From the NCBI GenBank assembly GCA_903930565.1, contig CAIYZC010000273.1:1-32389 (forward strand): a DNA stretch of 32,389 nt, given 5' to 3'. Shown here piece after piece: positions 1-8,239 of this stretch. The notes under the pieces are model-generated. The model was not told the origin of the DNA, searched no databases, and saw only the letters and a list, made by a program, of their open reading frames with translations. The translations under genes were made by a program, and so were the position numbers. The DNA comes from an uncultured Pedosphaera sp. Its GTDB lineage: Bacteria > Verrucomicrobiota > Verrucomicrobiia > Limisphaerales > Pedosphaeraceae. The stretch's first letter is position 1. Each line of letters starts with the position of its first letter.

Positions 1-2
1 AC

Positions 3-2294
3 AGCGGGGTCGCGGTGGCGAGCTTCGTCAACAGTTCCTCCATCGGCTCCGGCACGGGGCTGCAGGGCAATTACTACTCCAACCAGTTGCGCACCTTCAA
101 CGGGGCCCCAACCTTGGTGCGCACCGACGCCACCGTGAATTTCAACTGGGGCACCTCCGCGCCCGATCCCAAAATCAGTCAAACCGATTTCAGCGTGCGC
201 TGGCTCGGCGCCGTGCAGCCGCAGTTCAATGAAACCTACACCTTTTCCGCCACCGCGGATGACGGTGTCCGGGTCTGGATCAACGGCCAGAAGATTCTCG
301 ACGGCTGGGTCGATCAGGCGCCGGCCACGTACACCGGCACGTTCCCCATGGTCGCACAGCAACGCTACAATATTCAGGTCGATTATTACCAGAACGGCGG
401 CGGCGCCGTCGCCATGCTCGCCTGGAGCAGCCCGTCCACCGCGTCCGCGATCGTGCCCGCGTCGCAGTTGTATCCCGTGACCAACCCGCCGCCGGGCGTG
501 GTGCTGACGGGGCCCGCCAACGGCGCGTCCTTCACGGCGGGTGGGGCGGTGACGCTGGCCGCCACCGCGGCCGCGCAATACAACACCCTGGCCGGCGTGG
601 CGTTTTACGCCAACGGACTGCCCCTGGGCACCGCCACCAACAGCCCCTACGGCCTCACCGCCACGAACCTGGCCGCGGGGGCTTATACTCTGACTGCGGT
701 TGTGACCGACGCCACCGGCGTGAGTGGCACCTCGGCCCCGGTCGCCATCACCCTCACCGCGCCGAGCGGACTGCCCTACGGGGTCGCCGCGCGCCCCGCG
801 GCGCCCGCGTTCTTCAACCTGCCGACCGCCATCTCCGGCAATCTGCCGGCCACGTTGTCCCAAACCGGGGTGTTCACGAACACCCCCGCCATGGCCCCGG
901 CCGCCGCCCTGTTGCCCTACCAGCCCAACACCGCCCTCTGGTCGGATGCGGCCGTGAAGACCCGCTGGCTCGCCGTGCCCTACACCGGCGGCGTCATCAC
1001 CCCCAACCAACAGATCGGCTACGCGCCCACGGGGGAATGGACCTTCCCCACCGGCACCATTTTCGTGAAGCACTTCAACTTGATGACGGATGAAACCAAT
1101 GCCTCGGCACCCTTGCGGCGCTTGGAAACCCGGCTCCTGGTCCGCGGCCCGAACGGCGCCGTCTATGGCGTCACCTACAAATGGCGCCCGGACAACTCGG
1201 ACGCCGATCTGCTCACCGCGAGCCTGACCGAGAACCTCACCATCACCAACGCCACCGGCGTGCGCACCCAGACGTGGTACTACCCCAGCCCGACCGATTG
1301 CCTGACGTGCCACAATGCGGCGGCGTCTTATGTCCTGGGCCTGAAGACCCGGCAATTGAACGGCAACCTGACCTATCCCGCGACGGGGGTGACCGACAAC
1401 CAATTGCGCACGTTCAATCATTTGGGGTTGCTGAACCCGGCGATCGACGAAGGCGGGATTGGTGCGCTGACGCAGATGGTTTCCGTGAGCAATCCGGCGG
1501 CCTCCCTGGGGGACCGGGCGCGGTCCTACTTGGACGCGAATTGCGCCCAGTGCCACCGGCCCGGCGGCTCCGGCGGGACGTTTGACGCGCGCTTCGACAC
1601 GCCGTTGACCAACCAGAACCTGATTTATGGCAGCGTGGTGCGCGGCAACCTGGGCGTGGATCGCGCCGCGGTGGTCGTGCCCGACGACATCTGGCGGTCC
1701 ATCCTGTACCAACGCGCCGCCACCGTGGCGGCGGGCGTGGCCATGCCGCCGCTGGCCAGGAGTGTGGTGGACACCAACGCCATGGCGGTGCTGGCCGCGT
1801 GGATCAACAGCCTGCCCGGGGTGCCCGCCCTGCCGCCGCCCACGATCACGCCCGCCGGGGGGAGCTTCTATGGCGGCGTGAGCGTGGCCTTGCAGGCCCC
1901 GCCGGTGGCGGGGGCGAACCTCTACTACACCTTGGACGGCTCCCTGCCGACCAACGGCTCCGCCCTCTACGGCGGGCCGGTCACCTTGACGAATTCCGCC
2001 ACCCTCACCGCCAACGCTTTCGCGGCGGGCTACACCAATAGTGTGGCCGTGACCGCCGCGTTCACCATCCTGCCCGGCGTCTGGATCGGCGGGGGCGCGG
2101 GGTTCGTGAACCAGAGTTTCCAAGTGCCGGTCTCTGGTTTGCCGGGCGGCACGTACGTGCTCCAAAGCAGCACGGATTTGGTGACCTGGACCGCCGTGAG
2201 CACCAATGTGCCCGCGGCCAGCCCGTTCACGCTGACGGATCCCACCGCCACGAACGGGGGGTATCGCTTCTACCGCGCGGTGCGCCTGCCTTGA
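3..2294 (+). CDS. Secreted multidomain diheme c-type cytochrome (SO2930-like) with PA14, Ig-like and CHB_HEX_C-like domains; 5' end missing
   Basis: The frame is open from the window edge and continues upstream of the GTG at 15, so this is the C-terminal ~760 residues of a larger protein. Counting from position 15, residues ~15-154 look like a PA14 carbohydrate-binding domain (begins GLQGNYYSN, ends SQLYP). An Ig-like beta domain follows at ~160-250. The core at ~260-600 resembles the SO2930 family of diheme cytochromes, with two CxxCH heme sites: CLTCH at 429-433 and CAQCH at 510-514. A chitobiase/hexosaminidase C-terminal-like module (LYYTLDGSLPTNGS) spans ~610-680. The last ~70 residues carry the 'LQSSTDLVTWTAVS…YRFYRA' module frequent in secreted verrucomicrobial proteins. 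Heme attachment implies export to the periplasm or cell surface. The missing N-terminus may hold a signal peptide and possibly a PQQ sugar-dehydrogenase domain, as in related fusions (inference). Likely role: electron transfer during extracellular carbohydrate oxidation. Confidence 0.82.
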   Translation, partial: SGVAVASFVNSSSIGSGTGLQGNYYSNQLRTFNGAPTLVRTDATVNFNWGTSAPDPKISQTDFSVRWLGAVQPQFNETYTFSATADDGVRVWINGQKILDGWVDQAPATYTGTFPMVAQQRYNIQVDYYQNGGGAVAMLAWSSPSTASAIVPASQLYPVTNPPPGVVLTGPANGASFTAGGAVTLAATAAAQYNTLAGVAFYANGLPLGTATNSPYGLTATNLAAGAYTLTAVVTDATGVSGTSAPVAITLTAPSGLPYGVAARPAAPAFFNLPTAISGNLPATLSQTGVFTNTPAMAPAAALLPYQPNTALWSDAAVKTRWLAVPYTGGVITPNQQIGYAPTGEWTFPTGTIFVKHFNLMTDETNASAPLRRLETRLLVRGPNGAVYGVTYKWRPDNSDADLLTASLTENLTITNATGVRTQTWYYPSPTDCLTCHNAAASYVLGLKTRQLNGNLTYPATGVTDNQLRTFNHLGLLNPAIDEGGIGALTQMVSVSNPAASLGDRARSYLDANCAQCHRPGGSGGTFDARFDTPLTNQNLIYGSVVRGNLGVDRAAVVVPDDIWRSILYQRAATVAAGVAMPPLARSVVDTNAMAVLAAWINSLPGVPALPPPTITPAGGSFYGGVSVALQAPPVAGANLYYTLDGSLPTNGSALYGGPVTLTNSATLTANAFAAGYTNSVAVTAAFTILPGVWIGGGAGFVNQSFQVPVSGLPGGTYVLQSSTDLVTWTAVSTNVPAASPFTLTDPTATNGGYRFYRAVRLP

Positions 2295-2295
2295 A

Positions 2296-2316
2296 GCGGC
2301 GGGCCGCGCGGCCGCC
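2296..2316. terminator. GC-rich hairpin between convergent stop codons
   Basis: Only 22 bases separate the stop of the diheme cytochrome gene (2294) from the stop of the convergent cNMP-binding gene (2317). They can fold as GGCG-G-GCC, loop GCGC, GGC-CGCC. There is no T-tract on either strand, so calling it a terminator is tentative. The location between tail-to-tail genes is the main support. Confidence 0.35.
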
Positions 2317-2682
2317 TCAGTGGGCGACCAGTTGCTGGTTGAGCTTCCGGATGCGCTCCACCAGCACCTTCATCACATGGGAGGCGAAGAAGGGGTTTTG
2401 TTGCACGAGAAAATGAAAGCGGCGGAGATTGATGCGGGCCAGGCGGCACGGGGTGACGGCCACCACGGTCGCGGCGCGGGGGGATTCGTCGATGAGGGCC
2501 ATTTCGCCCACCAGCTCGCCGGGGCCGAGCGTTTCGATCAGTTTGTCCTTGATCATGATTTGGACGCTGCCCTCCAACAGGACGAACATTTCCATCCCCG
2601 GCTCGCCGGCGTGGAAGAGCGCGTCCCCCGGGTTGAGAAGCACCGGATTGTCGTCGTGTCGGAACAAATCTGCTGGATTCAT
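2317..2682 (-). CDS. Stand-alone cyclic nucleotide-binding domain protein
   Basis: This 121-residue protein is almost entirely one Crp/PKA-type cyclic nucleotide-binding beta-roll. It has the typical N-terminal 'PGDALFHAGEPG' turn and 'MFVLLEGSVQI' strands. The phosphate-binding cassette reads GELVGEMALIDESPRAAT (about residues 54-71), with the Glu and Arg that contact the ribose-phosphate of cAMP/cGMP in classical members. A C-terminal helix (VMKVLVERIRKLNQQL) follows. There is no DNA-binding helix-turn-helix, kinase or channel domain, so it cannot act as a CRP-type regulator alone. It would more likely work by protein partnership. Upstream on the same strand, TTGACG-16-TAGGCT (about 2756-2735) is a plausible promoter giving a ~46 nt leader. 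The domain call is secure; the biological role is unknown. Confidence 0.85.
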   Translation of the reverse strand: MNPADLFRHDDNPVLLNPGDALFHAGEPGMEMFVLLEGSVQIMIKDKLIETLGPGELVGEMALIDESPRAATVVAVTPCRLARINLRRFHFLVQQNPFFASHVMKVLVERIRKLNQQLVAH

Positions 2683-2811
2683 GGCGTTCGGCCTGCGCGC
2701 CGACGGGGTTTTGACGCCGGCAAATTGGAGTTGAGCCTAGGGCGGGGGGGTGAATCGTCAAGTGACAATTCGGTAACTTTGCTCTGGAATCGGCGCCGGG
2801 GTAGTTGGGGA

Positions 2812-2847
2812 TTGACCCGCCCGCCCGCCGCCCGGTTTACTCGCGCC
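2812..2847 (+). promoter_or_regulatory. Putative leaderless promoter of the small lipoprotein gene
   Basis: TTGACC at 2812-2817, an 18-base spacer, and TTTACT at 2836-2841, then six bases (CGCGCC) before the ATG at 2848. Transcription would be expected to start at or next to the A of the start codon. No Shine-Dalgarno sequence is present. The downstream segment CTCGCGCCATG is nearly repeated at serS (TTCGCGCCATG at 16093). Confidence 0.5.
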
Positions 2848-3189
2848 ATGAAGTTTGTCGTTTGTGGTTGGATGTTGGCGGGTTTGCTGGTGGCCGGTTG
2901 CGCGGGCGGCCATAACCCGGGGGCGAAGCCCGCCGGCGGCCCGAAGGTGATTGTCACTCCGGAAACCGGCGTGACGGGCAAGGTGAAGAAGGTGAATGAA
3001 GCCGCGCGCTTCGTGATCTTGAGCTTCCCCGCGGGCAAACTGCCCCCCAACGGCACCACGCTGCGGGTATATCACGGCGGCGTCCGGACGGGGGATGTGC
3101 GGATCGTCGGCCCGCAACAGGATCAGAACACGGTGGCCGACCTGATCACCGGCCAGGCGCAGGAAGGCGACGACGCCCGCGGGAACTGA
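2848..3189 (+). CDS. Small predicted lipoprotein, conserved-type beta domain of unknown function
   Basis: This is a 113-residue protein. The frame is open far upstream, but the ATG at 2848 is chosen because it starts a clean lipoprotein signal: MKFVV, a hydrophobic core, and a lipobox LVAGC with the Cys at residue 18. It also lies six bases after a promoter-like -10 box. The mature part has a Gly/Pro linker, then a compact pattern of predicted strands (TGKVKKVNEAARFVILSF, LRVYHGG, GDVRIVGPQ, NTVADLITGQAQEGDDAR). It resembles short uncharacterised modules I associate with verrucomicrobial envelope proteins, but I cannot assign a named family. It lies head-to-head with the cNMP-binding gene and tail-to-tail with the AsmA-like gene. 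An outer- or inner-membrane anchored accessory role is inferred only from the lipobox. Confidence 0.72.
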   Translation: MKFVVCGWMLAGLLVAGCAGGHNPGAKPAGGPKVIVTPETGVTGKVKKVNEAARFVILSFPAGKLPPNGTTLRVYHGGVRTGDVRIVGPQQDQNTVADLITGQAQEGDDARGN

Positions 3190-3200
3190 GCGGCCGCCGG

Positions 3201-6200
3201 TCAGGGGGCTTTGCCCGGTGCCGGGCTGGGGTTGCCCCCGCCGCCGGGCAGCAGCTTCTTGAGCGTGCCAATGGGATGCAGGAGGTCCATGAGCACCTTG
3301 GGGACATAAAGCGGTTCGGCCTGCGGATCGGACAAGGTGCCGCGCACTTTGTACTCGAACACCTTGGTGATGGGGCTCAGCAACAAACTCACCACGGGGC
3401 CGATGACCGGCGTGCCCTTGAGGATGGCCGCCTCGACCACCGCCTCGGTCCGCCCATCGAAATCCACCGTGCCGCGGTAGTTCATCCGGACGCCGCGCGC
3501 CCGGATTTCCAAATTGCCGGACCGCACCACACTGTTCGTGATGGTGAATTGCGCCGCGGCCGAAGTGGCCCGGCTTTCGCCCAATTGGAGCCCGGGCGAA
3601 ATGGTGTCCAGCAGCTTGGAGTAAGTCCCGAAGAGGGGGATTTCCCAAATGAAGCCATCCCGCAATTCCATGCTGCCCTGGCCGAACCAACTGTTCCAAT
3701 CGTCACTGTTGGCCGCGGTGATCGTCAGCGCGCCGTCGAGGCGGCCGGCCAGTTGGTTGGAGGGGCTCAGGAAAGCCGCCGCGATCAAGGGGTGCAAATC
3801 GACATTGCTGATGGTCCCCCCGAACTTGAAGTCCGTGCCGAGCTTGGCGCTGAAATCAAACGCCGCCGACCCCGTCAGCCGGCCGCCGTAAAACTCGGTT
3901 CGCGTTCCCGTCATCACCAGCCGGTCCGCTTTCCAGTGGGCGTCGGTCTCGATCTCGTTCAGGTCGAAGCGCGTCCAATGAAACGGCCCGCCCCGGATGT
4001 GGAAATTCAGGTCGGCGGGCACGCCGTCGCTCAGCGGAATGATGCCGCTGACGCGCACCTCCGGGGGGCGCGCGAACTGGTACGGCGCCATCGTCGCGGT
4101 GACCACGGGGCCGATGATGTGGAGCAACGGCACGGGATCGACGTTGCTGACGCAATTGGTCAGGAAGAGCCGCCGGGCCGGGAAATCCACCAGCATCAAG
4201 GGAACCTGCGCATGGCGGCCCTGCCGTTCCACATGCAGGTCGGTCACTTCCAGCAATTGATGGTCGTAGCGCAAATCGGCCTGGACGTTGTCGGCCGATT
4301 CGCGGCGGATGAGCACGTTCGTGGCGGCCAGGTGGGCGGTGGCGGTCAGGTTCGAGAGCGCCAGCCCGCGGCCCCGCAGTTCACCCTCCACAATGGGTGG
4401 CTGGCGGCAGACGATATTGTCCAGGACCACTTGCACCCCGCGCTCCACCAGCGGGCGGGCGGCGGCGGGGTTGAGGCTGCTGCGCAGGCGCAGCGCGTAT
4501 TCCCAAGTGCGCTGGTCCAGCGTGCCCGCGAGATGGAGGCCGCCCTCCGGCCGCGCCAAGTCCAATTCCCCCACGGTCCAGACAGAATTGGTCAGGCCAA
4601 TGCGGGTGTGCAGGGAGCGCACGGCCACTTTGCGGTAGGCGGTCGGGCCGGCGGAAACCTCGGCCGCGAGCCGCAGACTGGACCAGACCGACCCGGCCCA
4701 GTCGGGGGCGGCGTCGGTCCAAGCGGGCAGCACCACCTGCCCGGCGACCGCCAGACGCGGCGGTTTGGTCCACTGCAATTCAGCCAACTGGCGGCGGGCG
4801 GCGGCGGGCAGCAGCGGGGCCATTTGATGCGCGTCGCAATCCGTGGTGGCGTTGAAGTTCAACTCGCGGGTGGCCACATCGAGATCGCCCGCCAACGAGA
4901 GGTTTCCCCCGAAGAGTTGGGACGTCAGATTGGTGATGGTCAACCGGGGTGCGCGCCAACCGCCGCCGAGCGCGAGTTCGTTCGCCCGCCAATCCTCCTG
5001 GCGCACATCCTTCAAGCGGCAGTTCCAATCCAGGGCGTAGGGGGCCAGCGGCGCCCACCCGCCCCAAGCGGGGTCCGGCGGCGACGCGGGATCCGTGGCC
5101 GCCGTGGCCATGCGGGCAGTGAGGGCCAGGGTCCGCGCCGTGCCCCAGCGGGTTTGGACCCCATTGAGCGCGAATTCGCCCCCGCCTTCCAAGGGGATCG
5201 CGTTGGTGAACGAATGCGCCCAAGCCACATTCGCCGTCAGGCTATCCGCCCCGGCCCACGGGCTGGCAAATCGGTCCGCTCGCGCCACGAGCCGGCAAAG
5301 CACCAAGCCGGCGTCGCCCGGCTGGTTGGTGGCTTGCAAGTCCAGGCGCAGATTGCGGGCGCCGCCCCAAGGCGTGCGCACCGTTACCGCGCGCACCGTG
5401 GCGGTGCCGCGCCGCGGGGCGTTGGTGACGGCCAGCGGGAAGAAAAGGGCGTTGAGGGTGCCCTGGCTCAGTTCCCCCCAAGGGGTGTCCGCGGTGTCGG
5501 CCTGGAGGCTCAGTTCCATCCCGGTTTCGCCGGGCGCGGCTCCGGGGGCGTGGTGGACGGGCAGGGTGGCGGACAAGGCGGCGTTGGTCAACCGGCCCCA
5601 CGGTGTGCGGGCCTCCCGGGCCCGGGCGGTGAGTTCCACGGCGAAGGATTGCGGGTCCCGGCCGTCGCCCCGCACGGTTAGTTCGATCTCCGGCGGGTGG
5701 GCGAACTGCAGCCGCTGCAAGGTGCCGGCGAATTCGTTCAACGAAGGCTCCAACCGGCCCGGTCGCTGGCCGGCGGGCGCGCGGAAGACGGGCCAATCCC
5801 GCAAGGCCGAGGCGTTGGTGAGGGAGCCGGCCAGGTGGATGCGCGCGCCGGCGAACTCGGCGGTGAAGTGGTCCAGTTCCCATTGGTCGGGGGCGGGAAA
5901 CCGCAGTTCGGTTTGGATGTTGGTGATCGCCAACTCGCCCGCGGCCCCGCGCGCGGAGCCGACATGCCAGACGGCGCCGGCGGCCCGCAGGCGCAGCGCC
6001 TCCACGACCAGGTTGCCGCGGAGCAGCGCGCCCGCGTTCACTCCCAAAACCACTTCATGGGCGGAAAACCGGGGGCTGTCCGGGGGCGCATCCGCGCGGC
6101 CGAAATGAACATTCTCCGCCACGATGCCGCGGCCGAAGCGCCAGCGCATGCGGTCAAAGGACAGTTCAATGCCCTGGGCGTGGAGCTTTTCCAAGAGCTT

Positions 6201-6374
6201 CGTCTTGGCGAACCCCGGCAGGCCGACGTCGCTCAAATAGGCCCCCACGGCGAGGATGCCGCAGACCACCAGAATGCCGGTGACGCACGTGGCGCGCACG
6301 CACCGCCGGCTGAATCGCCGCCAGCGGCCGTGCGCGGGGGGCGCCGGGGTGGACGCTGGAGGGGTTGGGTTCAC
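3201..6374 (-). CDS. AsmA-like inner-membrane-anchored giant with TPWG repeats
   Basis: This 1057-residue protein is read from a GTG at 6374 that overlaps the stop of the DUF4340 gene (GTGA), implying translational coupling. The frame extends 82 codons further upstream, but that part lies inside the DUF4340 gene. A basic N-terminus (RRFSRRCVR) is followed by a transmembrane segment at ~30-48. The rest is a very long beta-rich periplasmic part with an AsmA-like C-terminal region (GSMELRDGFIWEIPLFG…, ~880-1020) and a low-complexity tail. AsmA/TamB-type proteins form long hydrophobic grooves thought to carry lipids between membranes. Between residues ~257 and 411 there is a repeat with TPWG, TPWG, TPWG, SPWA and TRWG at 40, 37, 37 and 37 residue spacing. 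It is the last gene of the HtrA/ABC/GldG run. Family assignment is good; lipid transport is inference. Confidence 0.82.
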   Translation of the reverse strand: MNPTPPASTPAPPAHGRWRRFSRRCVRATCVTGILVVCGILAVGAYLSDVGLPGFAKTKLLEKLHAQGIELSFDRMRWRFGRGIVAENVHFGRADAPPDSPRFSAHEVVLGVNAGALLRGNLVVEALRLRAAGAVWHVGSARGAAGELAITNIQTELRFPAPDQWELDHFTAEFAGARIHLAGSLTNASALRDWPVFRAPAGQRPGRLEPSLNEFAGTLQRLQFAHPPEIELTVRGDGRDPQSFAVELTARAREARTPWGRLTNAALSATLPVHHAPGAAPGETGMELSLQADTADTPWGELSQGTLNALFFPLAVTNAPRRGTATVRAVTVRTPWGGARNLRLDLQATNQPGDAGLVLCRLVARADRFASPWAGADSLTANVAWAHSFTNAIPLEGGGEFALNGVQTRWGTARTLALTARMATAATDPASPPDPAWGGWAPLAPYALDWNCRLKDVRQEDWRANELALGGGWRAPRLTITNLTSQLFGGNLSLAGDLDVATRELNFNATTDCDAHQMAPLLPAAARRQLAELQWTKPPRLAVAGQVVLPAWTDAAPDWAGSVWSSLRLAAEVSAGPTAYRKVAVRSLHTRIGLTNSVWTVGELDLARPEGGLHLAGTLDQRTWEYALRLRSSLNPAAARPLVERGVQVVLDNIVCRQPPIVEGELRGRGLALSNLTATAHLAATNVLIRRESADNVQADLRYDHQLLEVTDLHVERQGRHAQVPLMLVDFPARRLFLTNCVSNVDPVPLLHIIGPVVTATMAPYQFARPPEVRVSGIIPLSDGVPADLNFHIRGGPFHWTRFDLNEIETDAHWKADRLVMTGTRTEFYGGRLTGSAAFDFSAKLGTDFKFGGTISNVDLHPLIAAAFLSPSNQLAGRLDGALTITAANSDDWNSWFGQGSMELRDGFIWEIPLFGTYSKLLDTISPGLQLGESRATSAAAQFTITNSVVRSGNLEIRARGVRMNYRGTVDFDGRTEAVVEAAILKGTPVIGPVVSLLLSPITKVFEYKVRGTLSDPQAEPLYVPKVLMDLLHPIGTLKKLLPGGGGNPSPAPGKAP

Positions 6375-8224
6375 GGGGTCAGCGGTTCTTCCAATTTCAG
6401 AAACGAGATCAATCGTTGGTAGACCTTGGTCGGCAGTTCCAGGATCCATTCCCGGCCCTCCAACCGCACTGCGGCGTAACGCAGTTTGTCCGGTGACCAA
6501 CCGCCGAGGTCCAACTCCAAATTGTCCGACCGGCCCGCGCCGCGGACCTCGACGGTAATGCGGGGCGGTTGCTCCGCGAAATGGTAGCGCGCCCGGAGGT
6601 TGTCGCCGGAGTTGATCCAATCTTCGGCGTCCAATTCTCCGAGATCGCCCAAGGCCGCTTCGATCATGGGATCATTCGGATCGAGAGTGCCGGGGGATCC
6701 CGGGGCCAAGGCGTATTTGTATTCGCCCTCGCGCAGGACTTTGACCGTTTGCCGGCCTTGGCGGACGGTCAGGGAAACCACATTGCTCTCCGCAAAGCGC
6801 CACACGCGGCGGTCGCGCAATTGCAAGGCGTTGACCGGCAATTTGTTGAAGTCGGCCAAGCGCGCCGCATAAACCGAACTCTCATCCGTGCGGCGCACAT
6901 ACACCTTGTCCTGGTCGTCCGTGCCGCCGCCGAAGTCCAATTCCACCAGGGTGGTGTTCGTGGCCCCCGCCGGGGCGGCGCGCTGGAGCAAATACTGCCG
7001 GGCGGGCGGGGCGAGCCCCCATTTCGCGAGTTCGGCCGGCAGGACGTTTTCCTTCACGGAGAACTGGTTGTTCACCGGCACGCACTCCAGATTGGCAAGA
7101 TTCTCCAACAGTTTCCGCATTTGCCGGGCGTCCGCCGGGAACGCCGCGGGGGCGGTCACCCGCCATTCATCGTTGGTCTGTCGTTGCAAGGTCAGCTTCT
7201 CGCCGCCCCGCGTCGTGATGGTCAGCACTTCCGCCGCGAAGGCGCGCCGGCCCACCAAGTGCCGGTCGCGAAAATCGGTGTAGGGTCCGCGCAGAGGTTC
7301 CACAGGCGCGCGCGGCACCAGCATCACCGTTCGCTGTCCAGACCGCCGGGCGTAGATCACCGTCGGGTCGTTGGTGGGACTTTTCCCGAACTGCAATGCC
7401 GCCAGCACATTGGTGCCGCGGTTGAGTGACACCTCCAACTGCGCCGGTTGCAAACCCAGCGGCTCCAAGTCGGCGTTGGTGTCGTCGGTATAAAAAGCCG
7501 TGGCGTTGAGCGCCTGCAGGTTGTACCAGATTTGATCCATCGCGTTGTTGTCCACCCGCGCTTGGATGGGGAAGGCCATGCGCCAAGGTTCGCCCGCGGC
7601 GTCCCGCTGCAACTCGATCCGAGCGGCTTCAACTTTGCCGCCGCCGGTCAAAATCAGCCGGTCAAAGGCCTGGCCGCCCAGGTTCACGACCGTGTGGTCG
7701 CGCCACGGATCCGGGTCGCGCGGCAGGTATTGGAACAAGTCCTTGTCCACCGTGGTGATTCCGGCGCCACCCACTACCTGGAGATAAACCTCGTTGCCCG
7801 GCGCGGTCAGTTTGCCCAATTTGATGTGCTTCTCGTCGCGCCCCTGCAGGACCACGATGGTGGCACTGGGGGTGCGCAGTCCGTATTCCTCGTCCGCCTC
7901 CGGATGGTCCTTCAGTTCCTGCGGTGTGATCTGGGTGCGAAAGGTGAGTTTTTCCAGGGCGCGCAACAGGCTGGTGATGGCTACTTCCTGCGCGGGATAA
8001 GGCAGCGGCTGCGTGAGCCGCCAGACGCCATTGGTGAGTTCCACCCGCATCGCGGGTTTGCCCGTCCAAGTGACCTGCAGGCCGGTGACCGCGGCCGCGC
8101 TGATTCCGGGCAGCACCCGGCGGTCCACGGGTCCGCCGGCTGCGGGCCGGCGTTCAAAGACCAGGACGTAAATGGCCAGGCAAGCGGCGAGGGCGACCAA
8201 CAGCCAGGTGGTTTTGGGATTCAT
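6371..8224 (-). CDS. DUF4340 domain protein of a Gld-like ABC cluster
   Basis: This 617-residue protein has a short cytoplasmic start (MNPKTT), one N-terminal membrane helix at ~6-24 (TWLLVALAACLAIYVLVF) and a long extracytoplasmic part. Recurrent WxxTxP-type strands and 'YGLRTPSATIVV…KHIKLGKL…VYLQV' segments are characteristic of DUF4340 (residues ~90-200, with related material later). Family members regularly sit beside GldG-like ABC transporter components, as here. It starts 15 bases after the GldG-like stop, and its own stop overlaps the GTG of the AsmA-like gene. Its biochemical function is unknown. Context suggests it acts with the ABC permease at the inner membrane. Family recognition is from sequence style and neighbourhood, not a profile search. 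Confidence 0.8.
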   Translation of the reverse strand: MNPKTTWLLVALAACLAIYVLVFERRPAAGGPVDRRVLPGISAAAVTGLQVTWTGKPAMRVELTNGVWRLTQPLPYPAQEVAITSLLRALEKLTFRTQITPQELKDHPEADEEYGLRTPSATIVVLQGRDEKHIKLGKLTAPGNEVYLQVVGGAGITTVDKDLFQYLPRDPDPWRDHTVVNLGGQAFDRLILTGGGKVEAARIELQRDAAGEPWRMAFPIQARVDNNAMDQIWYNLQALNATAFYTDDTNADLEPLGLQPAQLEVSLNRGTNVLAALQFGKSPTNDPTVIYARRSGQRTVMLVPRAPVEPLRGPYTDFRDRHLVGRRAFAAEVLTITTRGGEKLTLQRQTNDEWRVTAPAAFPADARQMRKLLENLANLECVPVNNQFSVKENVLPAELAKWGLAPPARQYLLQRAAPAGATNTTLVELDFGGGTDDQDKVYVRRTDESSVYAARLADFNKLPVNALQLRDRRVWRFAESNVVSLTVRQGRQTVKVLREGEYKYALAPGSPGTLDPNDPMIEAALGDLGELDAEDWINSGDNLRARYHFAEQPPRITVEVRGAGRSDNLELDLGGWSPDKLRYAAVRLEGREWILELPTKVYQRLISFLKLEEPLTP

Positions 8225-8239
8225 GGCGTTTGAGCGCGG

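Noticed and set aside
2320-2847. Upstream extension of the small lipoprotein frame
   Set aside because: It overlaps the cNMP-binding gene on the other strand and would bury the lipoprotein signal peptide internally.
3276-5681. 801-codon open frame on the plus strand
   Set aside because: It is antisense to the AsmA-like gene. Its product is rich in Arg, Gly, His and Gln with no domain, typical of a GC-rich shadow frame.
6375-6620. Upstream extension of the AsmA-like frame
   Set aside because: It lies inside the DUF4340 gene; the residues are Arg/Pro-rich without homology, and a coupled GTG start is available at 6374.
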